A stretch of DNA of 23,203 nt, from contig CAYXBG010000023.1 of assembly GCA_964463145.1 (NCBI GenBank), positions 1 to 23,203 on the forward strand. Direction: 5' to 3'. The notes beneath the pieces are model-generated. The model did not search any database and was not told the DNA's origin. It saw nothing but the letters and a program-made list of their open reading frames with translations. A program made the position numbers and the translations under genes. Source of the DNA: CAYXBG01 sp964463145. Lineage in GTDB: Bacteria > Acidobacteriota > UBA6911 > RPQK01 > CBDAPI01. This document shows, in pieces, positions 1 to 6,183 of this stretch (positions within the stretch are counted from its first letter, which is position 1; each line of letters opens with the position of its first letter).

Positions 1-70
1 TGACCAGGGTAATCTGTCTGTGGGTATAGTCCGCATGGGTGTCCCAGTCGGAGATATGATTACTGGGCAT
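1..70 (-). CDS. Truncated ORF, possible enoyl-CoA hydratase-like N-terminus
   Basis: A reading frame opens with ATG at 70-68, overlaps the end of the B12-binding subunit gene by 11 bp, and runs off the window edge after 23 codons. Its first residues are MPSNHISDWDTHADYTHRQI, continuing TLV. The tyrosine followed by R-Q-I-T-L-V resembles the first strand of enoyl-CoA hydratase/isomerase proteins, where a similar stretch precedes the ATITLNRP-type motif, but that motif lies outside the window. The overlap suggests translational coupling to the mutase genes, and a CoA-ester enzyme would fit that setting. I see no clear Shine-Dalgarno sequence. The existence of a gene is moderately likely; the family is a guess. 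Confidence 0.4.
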   Translation of the reverse strand, partial: MPSNHISDWDTHADYTHRQITLV

Positions 71-455
71 TCTGTCTGAGGAAATCGACGATTTCTTTAG
101 TATGGGTTCCGGGCTGGAAGATGGCCCGAACACCTGCTGATTGAAGGACTGGTATGTCATCGTCGGGAATGATTCCACCTCCAAATACTAGAATTTCCTG
201 GGCATCTCTTTTGCGTAATTCTTCTAGTAGAGTCTGGAATAGGTGCATGTGAGCTCCGGAGAGGATGGAAAGTCCTATCGCATTAACATCTTCTTGAATG
301 GCAGCTGTGACAATGCGGTCAACCGTTTGACGAAGGCCTGTGTAAATAACCTCCATTCCGGCATCTCGTAGAGCGCGAGCTACTACTTTAGCTCCTCGAT
401 CGTGTCCGTCCAATCCAGGTTTGGCTATCAAAATTCGAATTTTGGTTTGCGACAT
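60..455 (-). CDS. B12-binding small subunit of acyl-CoA mutase (IcmB / MCM C-terminal-domain type)
   Basis: This 131-residue protein is a stand-alone cobalamin-binding domain and pairs with the large subunit encoded just upstream. The base-off/His-on motif D-x-H-x-x-G is intact: Lys12, Asp16, His18 and Gly21 in KPGLDGHDRG, with the same spacing as Lys604, Asp608 and His610 of P. shermanii methylmalonyl-CoA mutase. Further on come the S-x-L-S-G-A-H segment (about 63-69) and the Gly-rich GGGIIPDDD stretch (about 92-100), both typical of this Rossmann-like fold. The length of about 130 residues is normal for split mutases. The gene starts 21 bp after the large-subunit stop, with a weak ribosome site. 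The split arrangement occurs in isobutyryl-CoA mutases, 2-hydroxyisobutyryl-CoA mutases and archaeal methylmalonyl-CoA mutases. This subunit alone does not fix the substrate. Confidence 0.92.
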   Translation of the reverse strand: MSQTKIRILIAKPGLDGHDRGAKVVARALRDAGMEVIYTGLRQTVDRIVTAAIQEDVNAIGLSILSGAHMHLFQTLLEELRKRDAQEILVFGGGIIPDDDIPVLQSAGVRAIFQPGTHTKEIVDFLRQNAQ

Positions 456-476
456 ATATTAGCTCTGTTTTCTACT

Positions 477-2096
477 TCAGAAGTTGGGTTCGACATATGC
501 TCCAAAAACATCTTTGAGAGTAGCACTGATCTCACCCACAGTGGCGTAATCTCTGACTGCATCCAGGATTGGGGGCATGAGATTGCTGTTGCCTTGAGCG
601 GAAGCGCGAAGACTGGCTAATCTTTGTTCGACCAAACCCGAGTTCCTTTCATCTCTAAGGCGGGAAAGCTTTGCTTGCTGTTTTTTTCGGATGTCATTGC
701 CGATTTTCAAAGTAGGGATTGATTCTACCTCATCAGCGACATAGGCATTGACCCCTACGACTATCTTTTCCTGTTTTTCAAGTGCTTCCTGGTAGGCATA
801 GGAGGCTTTGCCGATCTCGCGTTGCGGAAAACCTTGCTCTATAGCGGGGATCATGCCTCCCAGAAGATCTATCCTTTCGATGTATTCAATAGCTTTTTCC
901 TCAAGACGGTTGGTCAGGGCTTCAACAAAGTGTGATCCCCCAAGGGGGTCAACGGTGTTAGTGACTTCACTCTCACAGGCAATCACCTGCTGAGTTCTTA
1001 AGGCAAGGAGTGCTGACTCGCCGGTGGGAAGTGCCAGAGCCTCGTCGTATGAGTTGGTGTGGAGCGAGTTGGTTCCACCTAGTACTCCTGCAAGGGCTTG
1101 GATTGTAGTGCGCACGATGTTGTTATGTGGTTGTTGTGCTGTCAAGCTGCAGCCGGCAGTTTGCGCATGAAATCGGCACTTCATTGATCGACTATCGAGT
1201 GCTCCAAAACGTTTTTTCATGAGCCGTGCCCATAGGCGGCGGGCAGCTCTGAATTTTGCAATTTCCTCAAAAAAGTCACTGTGTGCATTAAAGAAGAAAG
1301 AGAGTCGCGGTGCAAAATTGTCAACCTCGAGACCTGAATCTATAAGCCATTGGACATATTCGATACCATTGCGGAGAGTGAAGCCCAGTTCTTGGGCGGC
1401 CGTCGAGCCTGCCTCGCGTATATGATAACCACTGATAGAAATACCGTTGTACAAAGGTAGTTCTCGAGTACAAAACCGAATTGAATCTACTACCAGGCGC
1501 ATGGCCGGTCTGGGTGGATAGATCCACTCTTTTTGGGCGATATATTCTTTCAAGATGTCGTTCTGAAGTGTTCCACGGAGTTTATCTCTGTGAACTCCTT
1601 GTTTTTCAGCCACTACTACGTACATAGCCAAAAGTACGGCGGCCGGAGAGTTAATCGTCATTGACGTACTAATATCGGCTAGCGGAATATCCCGGAAAAG
1701 ATCTTCCATGTCCCTTAGGGAGTCAATGGCCACACCACACTTACCCACTTCCCCCATGGATAGAGGGTGGTCTGAATCTAGCCCCATCAGTGTTGGGAGG
1801 TCAAAGGCTACTGATAATCCTTGTTGTCCTTGCGCCAAGAGAAACTTGAATCTCTGGTTCGTTTGACTAGCACTCCCAAACCCGGAGAACTGGCGCATTG
1901 TCCAGAGCCGTTCACGGTACATTTCGGGGTGAATCCCGCGAGTGAAAGGGAATTCCCCCGGTAGAGAACTATCTGTGACTTCTTCGGAACGGGCTGAGTA
2001 AAGTGGGGCTACTTCGTCACCTGAGATAGTGGTGAAACGCCTTTTTTTACCTCGAGGTGCGCCTTTAACTTCAAAGGCAGGCTTCCTTTTCATCAT
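477..2096 (-). CDS. Adenosylcobalamin-dependent acyl-CoA mutase large subunit, isobutyryl-CoA mutase-like
   Basis: This 539-residue protein is the catalytic TIM-barrel half of a B12 mutase, which moves a thioester-bearing group between adjacent carbons of an acyl-CoA. Family motifs include GLSVAFDLPTLMG (about 93-105), STSMTINSPA (about 143-152), GTLQNDILKEYIAQ (175-188) and SISGYHIREAG (220-230, His225 matching catalytic His244 of P. shermanii MCM). The residue matching Tyr89 of methylmalonyl-CoA mutase is Phe70, and the residue matching the carboxylate-binding Arg207 is Gln188. The 118-residue spacing is identical. Phe/Gln is the known signature of isobutyryl-CoA mutase, so an automatic 'methylmalonyl-CoA mutase' label is probably wrong. 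The B12 domain is a separate downstream gene. The start lies 4 nt from a -10-like box with no ribosome site, and the second ATG (2093-2091) may be the true start. Other short-chain acyl-CoA mutases remain possible. Confidence 0.88.
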   Translation of the reverse strand: MMKRKPAFEVKGAPRGKKRRFTTISGDEVAPLYSARSEEVTDSSLPGEFPFTRGIHPEMYRERLWTMRQFSGFGSASQTNQRFKFLLAQGQQGLSVAFDLPTLMGLDSDHPLSMGEVGKCGVAIDSLRDMEDLFRDIPLADISTSMTINSPAAVLLAMYVVVAEKQGVHRDKLRGTLQNDILKEYIAQKEWIYPPRPAMRLVVDSIRFCTRELPLYNGISISGYHIREAGSTAAQELGFTLRNGIEYVQWLIDSGLEVDNFAPRLSFFFNAHSDFFEEIAKFRAARRLWARLMKKRFGALDSRSMKCRFHAQTAGCSLTAQQPHNNIVRTTIQALAGVLGGTNSLHTNSYDEALALPTGESALLALRTQQVIACESEVTNTVDPLGGSHFVEALTNRLEEKAIEYIERIDLLGGMIPAIEQGFPQREIGKASYAYQEALEKQEKIVVGVNAYVADEVESIPTLKIGNDIRKKQQAKLSRLRDERNSGLVEQRLASLRASAQGNSNLMPPILDAVRDYATVGEISATLKDVFGAYVEPNF

Positions 2097-2100
2097 TTTG

Positions 2101-2130
2101 ATTAGACAGGACCGAATGATTAGAGGTCAA
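2101..2130 (-). promoter_or_regulatory. Putative promoter of the acyl-CoA mutase operon
   Basis: On the minus strand TTGACC (2130-2125) is followed, after an 18-nt spacer, by TCTAAT (2106-2101), which matches five of six -10 consensus positions. Only CAAA separates the -10 box from the first of two tandem ATG codons. Transcription would therefore start at or inside ATGATG, giving a leaderless message. The boxes are seen in the sequence; promoter activity is inferred. Confidence 0.5.
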
Positions 2131-2203
2131 GCGAGGAAAAACTTTAGAGATACCTTCATCCTCAGCTGATAATCCAACCAAGAGCATGATCGCTAACTCA
2201 TAA

Positions 2204-2368
2204 CTATGCTGCAGATCGAGTGTCTTGCAGTGAAGTCGAAGGTGCTGAAGAGCTCGTTACTTGTGGTCTCCCCGCCGCTTTGCGAGCTTCGACCGCGAGC
2301 CTGATCAGTGTTTTGGTATCGCTCCCCTGAAATACCTTTCCCGCAACTCGGACCTTGTAACACATCAT
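2204..2368 (-). CDS. Unrecognised small basic protein downstream of lexA
   Basis: This 54-residue ORF begins MMCYKVRVAGKVFQGS and ends in a Ser/Thr/Ala-rich tail (residues about 37-54). I chose the ATG at 2368 because the purine-rich GAAAGGAAAG lies directly before it. A longer in-frame reading beginning inside lexA would bypass this good ribosome site. The gene sits 28 bp after the lexA stop on the same strand, so it is probably co-transcribed. The first 35 residues look like a short two-strand plus helix unit (YKVRVAGKVFQGSD, then TLIRLAVEARKAAG). There is no signal peptide, membrane segment or cysteine motif. I do not recognise a family and assign no function. The position downstream of lexA would make it damage-inducible if lexA regulates itself. 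Confidence 0.55.
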   Translation of the reverse strand: MMCYKVRVAGKVFQGSDTKTLIRLAVEARKAAGRPQVTSSSAPSTSLQDTRSAA

Positions 2369-2396
2369 CTTTCCTTTCGAAGTAGGAGTGATCTTT

Positions 2397-2996
2397 CTAA
2401 TAGCGGCGTATAACCCCGGTGACAATACCTTGAATTCTAAGTCCGCTTTCCTTTACATAGATGGGATCCATCACTGGGTTGGCTGGTTGGAGACGTACCA
2501 TGTTTTTTTCACGGTAGTATTTTTTGAGGGTGGTCGTCTCGTCATCAATTAACGCCACCACGGTCTGTCCATTGTGTGCTTGTGTCCGTTCCGAGACAAT
2601 TACGAGATCTCCATCACGGATCTGCTCATCAATCATGGAATCCCCACGAACGCGCAGCGCAAAATGTCGACCTTTACCCAAAAAATCTTCCGGTACCGCG
2701 ACTTCTTCATTTTCAGTAAGAGCTTCTATGGGCGTTCCTGCAGCAATGGTCCCGAGCAAGGGGAGGGTCGCCTTGCCTATCTGGTCGGGATTGCACAATT
2801 GAATGGAGCGAGCCTGATTTGAAAGTCTACGTATATAACCCCTCTGTTCTAATGCTTGGAGGTGTTTATAAACCCCATTCAGTGAGGAAACCTGAAGATA
2901 GGCTGCTATCTCCTCAAAAGAAGGAGAGAATCCCTTCTCTTGCAAGTAGTGTTTTAAAAAATCCAAGATCTGACTTTGACGACGCGTGAGTGACAT
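2397..2996 (-). CDS. lexA: LexA, SOS transcriptional repressor / self-cleaving S24 peptidase
   Basis: This 199-residue protein has the two-domain LexA plan. A winged helix-turn-helix (about 1-65) opens with SLTRRQSQILDFL and contains the S-P-S-F-E-E-I recognition-helix region. A peptidase S24 domain follows (about 78-199). The autocleavage Ala-Gly bond is at 86-87 in GTIAAGTPIEA. The catalytic serine is Ser120 in RVRGDSMID and the general-base lysine is Lys158 in TTLKKYY. It represses DNA-damage genes until RecA filaments trigger self-cleavage. The start (ATG 2996-2994) has a GGGGGT stretch upstream as a possible ribosome site. The intergenic region toward dtd holds repeated GGTGAA motifs that may be its own operator. 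Only a small ORF follows it; no recA or polymerase gene is adjacent. Confidence 0.96.
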   Translation of the reverse strand: MSLTRRQSQILDFLKHYLQEKGFSPSFEEIAAYLQVSSLNGVYKHLQALEQRGYIRRLSNQARSIQLCNPDQIGKATLPLLGTIAAGTPIEALTENEEVAVPEDFLGKGRHFALRVRGDSMIDEQIRDGDLVIVSERTQAHNGQTVVALIDDETTTLKKYYREKNMVRLQPANPVMDPIYVKESGLRIQGIVTGVIRRY

Positions 2997-3021
2997 ATGT
3001 TCAACCCCCAGAGATAATGAT

Positions 3022-3074
3022 GGTGAAACAAAGGTGAAAAGTCAAGAAAAAAGGGAAAAGAAAGGTGAACACCT
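3022..3074. promoter_or_regulatory. Repeated GGTGAA motifs and a perfect palindrome between lexA and dtd
   Basis: GGTGAA occurs at 3022-3027, 3033-3038 and 3064-3069, with start-to-start distances of 11 and 31 bp, so the copies lie on about the same helical face. The third copy sits inside the perfect 12-bp palindrome AGGTGAACACCT (3063-3074). A minus-strand TTGACT (3045-3040) lies between the copies and could be a lexA -35 element. The layout is what an autoregulatory LexA operator region would look like, but the motif is not one of the classical LexA boxes I know, so binding is an inference. Confidence 0.45.
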
Positions 3075-3134
3075 AATGAGCTAGGATAGTGCTAGACTGA
3101 AGGACTAGTGTTGTAATCTGGGCGAGGAGGAGCT

Positions 3135-3584
3135 ATGCGAGGGGTTATCCAGCGAGTCGAGGAAGCTTATGTAAAAGTCGAAGGTCAAACTATCGGAGAA
3201 ATCGGGCCGGGATTATTGGCTCTCGTGAGCGTTGAAAAAGATGATGGGCCACAAGATTGTGATTATTTTGCGAGAAAAATTCTCAATATGCGGGTTTTTT
3301 CTGATGATGCTGGGAAAATGAATCATTCGGTATTAGAGGAGAAAGGGCAGATCCTAGTAGTTTCCCAGTTCACCTTGCACGGTGACTGCCGTAAGGGAAA
3401 TCGGCCTGGTTTTAATTTAGCTGAGAGCCCTCCGAGAGCCCACGTTCTTTTTAGGAAAACCTTGGAACTATTACGTCAGTCGGGGTTACTTGTGTCTACA
3501 GGTAAATTTGGTGCATCAATGGCTATTTCATCGGTTAACGTGGGTCCGGTTACCATTCTTCTAGACTCACGTCGGCAATTCTGA
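3135..3584 (+). CDS. dtd: D-aminoacyl-tRNA deacylase (DTD)
   Basis: This 149-residue protein hydrolyses D-amino acids (such as D-Tyr) and glycine mischarged on tRNA, protecting translation from D-residues. The N-terminus MRGVIQRVEEAYVKVEG is the family's conserved opening. The SQFTLHGD motif falls at residues 77-84, where the canonical enzyme has Ser77-Gln78-Phe79-Thr80. The C-terminal region GKFGASM...NVGPVTILLDS carries the Gly137-cis-Pro138 chirality-reading motif. The residue before Gly-Pro is Val, where most members have Asp (NDGPVT), a mild departure. Length equals the usual 145-150. A strong GAGGAGGAG ribosome site precedes the ATG. It is divergent from lexA and is followed by 184 bp before the next gene, so it may be a single-gene unit. 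Confidence 0.95.
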   Translation: MRGVIQRVEEAYVKVEGQTIGEIGPGLLALVSVEKDDGPQDCDYFARKILNMRVFSDDAGKMNHSVLEEKGQILVVSQFTLHGDCRKGNRPGFNLAESPPRAHVLFRKTLELLRQSGLLVSTGKFGASMAISSVNVGPVTILLDSRRQF

Positions 3585-3601
3585 TTTCATGATTAGTTAC
3601 T

Positions 3602-3749
3602 CCCTGTGTACTTGCTCAATTATGATTTGAGATGAGCAACGTTTATCGGTACAGGGTGTCGATAAACGAAGAATAAAAGGTGGAGTCTGCCTATTAGCTA
3701 TCTTTACAAGCAACGTCTTGAGGAATAATTTGTAGACGGCTTGAGATGA
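3602..3749. repeat. Clustered inverted and direct repeats in the dtd to 2PGK intergenic region
   Basis: Two inverted repeats abut. TTGCTCA (3612-3618) pairs with TGAGCAA (3633-3639), and CGTTTATCG (3640-3648) pairs perfectly with CGATAAACG (3660-3668), the loop holding a nested ACA-GGG-TGT. CCCTGT (3602-3607) could instead pair with ACAGGG (3651-3656), offering an alternative fold. Two direct repeats span the same region: AGCAACGT at 3635-3642 and 3709-3716, and TTGAGATGA at 3627-3635 and 3741-3749. No T-run follows either hairpin, so a simple intrinsic terminator is unlikely. Operators or a structured leader for the downstream pair are possible. Confidence 0.5.
3703..3729 (+). promoter_or_regulatory. 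Possible promoter for the 2PGK-ApgM operon
   Basis: TTTACA (3703-3708) and AATAAT (3724-3729) each match five of six consensus positions, with a short 15-nt spacer. The second AGCAACGT copy lies inside the spacer, so a protein binding that repeat would block the promoter. The start codon is 40 bp downstream. The short spacing lowers confidence. Confidence 0.35.
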
Positions 3750-3768
3750 TCTGATTGGAGATACAGAA

Positions 3769-4941
3769 GTGAGAAAGAAATACCCGCTTGTTGTCCTTGA
3801 CAAGAATGTGAAAACGCCTTTCCTAAGAGGGCATCTTACGCACTCACTGTTGAAAAGAGGCTTGAGTTTTAAAGAAGCATACACAGTTTCCAACAGTGTC
3901 AGGAATCAATTCCTTCAGCAAGGAGAGGTGGCCTTGGAAGAGTTACGGGAAACCGTATCAGAATTGTTACTTAGGGAATACAGTTTGAATATACAAGTCG
4001 AGAGCCCGGAATCAATTCCACCGAAAATTAGAGTTGAGGATGGACAGGCAGGGCCTTTCAGTAAGGGGATTTTAACGCGCTCACTTCAGGCCGCCGGATT
4101 GGATCCCTCTGTTGGATATGGGATTGCCTTCAAGGTTCAGGAAAAGCTCTTAAGCAGTTCCCGGAAATCGATCCGAAGAAAGAAACTCCGCCGTTTGGTT
4201 TACGAAACATTGTCCGAAATCCACGGCCAGGAGATAGCCGAGAGATATCTTCTATGGCGATATGTTCACTCTGCAAGTAGGCCTGTGATTCTTCTCTTCG
4301 GAGGTTCTAGTGGTGCCGGAAAAACCTTGCTTGCGACAGATGTAGCTCACCGTCTGGGGGTAGCTCAGGTAGTTTCAACGGATAGCGTTAGAGAAATTAT
4401 GCGTATGATGTTTTCTAGAGATCTTTTTCCTGCCATCCACTACTCTTCTTATGAGGCTTGGAAATCCGAAGAATTTAGATCAGAAGAAAAGTCGGGAGTC
4501 ATAGAAGCCTTTAAACAGCAGGCGCTTCGAGTACTGGTAGGCGTATCGGCACTTTTAGAGAGAGCTACGCAGGAAAACAATAGTATGGTTATTGAGGGGG
4601 TCCATTTGGTCCCTGGCCTACTCAATGTGGACCACCTTAGTAAAGATGCTCAAATTATTAACGTTGTAATCGCTAATCTCGATCGAGACGACTATTTGGG
4701 GAGGTTTCCTGGCCGTGAGAAAACAGAAGAGTCTCGCCCGGCGGAACGTTACATGAATAATATCGACTCAATATTAGAGATTCAGGATTATATTCTGGAG
4801 ATGGCATATCAGGTTCAGACGCCCGTCGTTGAAAACAGTACCAATGAGGATACCGTTCCGAAGCTCTTGAGAGTGATAGCTGATGGTTTAAGAGAGCGCC
4901 TGAATCTTGGAGGTGAGGAGCTTGTCAAGCGAGCGCTCTAA
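3769..4941 (+). CDS. 2-phosphoglycerate kinase with two ATP-cone-like domains
   Basis: This 390-residue protein resembles archaeal 2-phosphoglycerate kinase, which makes 2,3-bisphosphoglycerate from 2-phosphoglycerate and ATP, the first step toward cyclic 2,3-diphosphoglycerate in methanogens. Two ATP-cone-like units come first (about 5-72 and 86-152); both have the PF-x-x-G-x-L-T-x-S-L pattern (PFLRGHLTHSL and PFSKGILTRSL). The kinase domain follows, with the P-loop GGSSGAGKT at 178-186 and the conserved STDSVREIMR (203-212) and AIHYSSYEAW (222-231) segments. The start is GTG at 3769 with GGAG eight bases upstream. Its 3' end overlaps the phosphoglycerate mutase gene by 20 bp, so the two are coupled. 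The family assignment is strong; the product's fate in a bacterium is not evident from this window. Confidence 0.88.
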   Translation: MRKKYPLVVLDKNVKTPFLRGHLTHSLLKRGLSFKEAYTVSNSVRNQFLQQGEVALEELRETVSELLLREYSLNIQVESPESIPPKIRVEDGQAGPFSKGILTRSLQAAGLDPSVGYGIAFKVQEKLLSSSRKSIRRKKLRRLVYETLSEIHGQEIAERYLLWRYVHSASRPVILLFGGSSGAGKTLLATDVAHRLGVAQVVSTDSVREIMRMMFSRDLFPAIHYSSYEAWKSEEFRSEEKSGVIEAFKQQALRVLVGVSALLERATQENNSMVIEGVHLVPGLLNVDHLSKDAQIINVVIANLDRDDYLGRFPGREKTEESRPAERYMNNIDSILEIQDYILEMAYQVQTPVVENSTNEDTVPKLLRVIADGLRERLNLGGEELVKRAL

Positions 4942-6169
4942 AGGTTTTATTCTTATTCAGGATGGTCTAGGTGATTTACCAATCACAAAGTTTGGAGGGG
5001 TAACCCCTCTGGAAGCTGCGAAAACCCCCACGATGGATAGGGTTGCAGCCGAGGGCATTTCCGGTAAGATGCAGATCCTCAATTCCAGAGGTGAAGCAGG
5101 GACTGATATCGGCCATCTAGCTTGGTTTGGTCAAGATCCCAAGGCATCCCAATTTTGTCGTGGCCCAATTGAGGCAGCAGGGGTGGGACTGGAGCTCAGG
5201 CGGGACGATGTAGCCTTGCGATTTAATTTTGCGACTATAGATCCACACGGACAGATTCTTGATCGGAGAGCTGGTAGGATCCGCAACGGCACTGCCGAAT
5301 TGGTGGAGACCCTCAATCAATTGTTCCCCGGAGAGGCTGAATTTCATCCTGGTACGGAGCACCGAGGTGTTTTGTTGTTGCGAGGACAAGGACTGTCAAG
5401 TGATATAACTGATTCTGATCCTGGCCCACGAGGGAATAGGATTTTGACTGTTCAGTCCTCATCGATTTCTTCAAGTGCCGGGTATACTGCTACCCTTTTG
5501 AACCGGATTCTACGGAGGGCTCAGGAGTGTCTAGACGACCATCCTGTCAATCGGAAACGTATCTCTGCAGGATTGTCTCCGGCCAATGCCATTTTGACCC
5601 GTTCTGCAGGACGCCGGGAAGCTTACACTGATTTCTACGGCCAAAAAGGGATTAAAGCGATAGTAATTAGTGGTGAGGTGACAGTCTTAGGAATGGGGGC
5701 CTTGGCCGGTATGGAGGTTCTCACGAGACCGGAGTTGACAGCTAACTTTGACACAGATCTTGAGAAAAAAGCCCAGCTCACTCTCGATTCGATTAGCGAT
5801 TATGATCTGATTTTCCTTCATGTGAAAGGCTGCGATATTGCGGGGCACGAGGGAGATCCAGATAGAAAAAAAACTTTTATCGAGGAAACTGATCTGGTTC
5901 TAGGTCGGCTTTTGGAGAAATTGAAACGGGCGACGGATTCTCTAATGGTAGGTTTGGTTGCTGATCATTCCACACCTTGCGAAGTTCGAGAGCATACGGC
6001 GCACTCATTTCCCGTAACGATGTCTTCCCCAGGCTTGAAAATGGATGTTGTGCAGAGCTATGGGGAGTCTGCATGCGAGAAGGGGCAATTAGGAGAAATC
6101 ACTTGTTCGGCTTTCGTTGCTAGGGTCGTTAAATTCCTAGCAAGATCCCCATCCAAGGTCTTTGGGTAA
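4922..6169 (+). CDS. apgM: 2,3-bisphosphoglycerate-independent phosphoglycerate mutase, archaeal (ApgM) type
   Basis: This enzyme interconverts 3- and 2-phosphoglycerate in glycolysis and gluconeogenesis without a bisphosphoglycerate cofactor and belongs to the alkaline phosphatase superfamily. Typical ApgM landmarks in order are ILIQDGLGD (metal-binding Asp14), TPLEAAKTPTMDR (28-40), GTDIGHLAWFGQDP (60-73), RRAGRIRNG, EHRGVLLLRG, HVKGCDIAGHEGD and ADHSTPCEVREHTAHS, the last two carrying C-terminal metal ligands. The nucleophile position, usually Ser, is Thr61 here. I chose the TTG at 4922 (415 residues) because GGAGG lies 8 nt upstream. TTG at 4907 and GTG at 4913 are in frame but lack a comparable site. 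The gene begins inside the last codons of the 2-phosphoglycerate kinase gene and ends 14 bp from the convergent rseP. Confidence 0.92.
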   Translation: MSSERSKGFILIQDGLGDLPITKFGGVTPLEAAKTPTMDRVAAEGISGKMQILNSRGEAGTDIGHLAWFGQDPKASQFCRGPIEAAGVGLELRRDDVALRFNFATIDPHGQILDRRAGRIRNGTAELVETLNQLFPGEAEFHPGTEHRGVLLLRGQGLSSDITDSDPGPRGNRILTVQSSSISSSAGYTATLLNRILRRAQECLDDHPVNRKRISAGLSPANAILTRSAGRREAYTDFYGQKGIKAIVISGEVTVLGMGALAGMEVLTRPELTANFDTDLEKKAQLTLDSISDYDLIFLHVKGCDIAGHEGDPDRKKTFIEETDLVLGRLLEKLKRATDSLMVGLVADHSTPCEVREHTAHSFPVTMSSPGLKMDVVQSYGESACEKGQLGEITCSAFVARVVKFLARSPSKVFG

Positions 6170-6183
6170 TGGTACTTCTGAAT

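Noticed and set aside
3640..3668. Hairpin CGTTTATCG/CGATAAACG as an intrinsic terminator for dtd
   Set aside because: The stem is AT-rich and no T-run follows on either strand, so I list it as part of a repeat cluster instead.
3597..3893. 98-residue minus-strand ORF over the dtd to 2PGK gap
   Set aside because: About 125 bp of it lies antisense to the 2PGK coding sequence, and the rest coincides with inverted repeats. The composition looks random.
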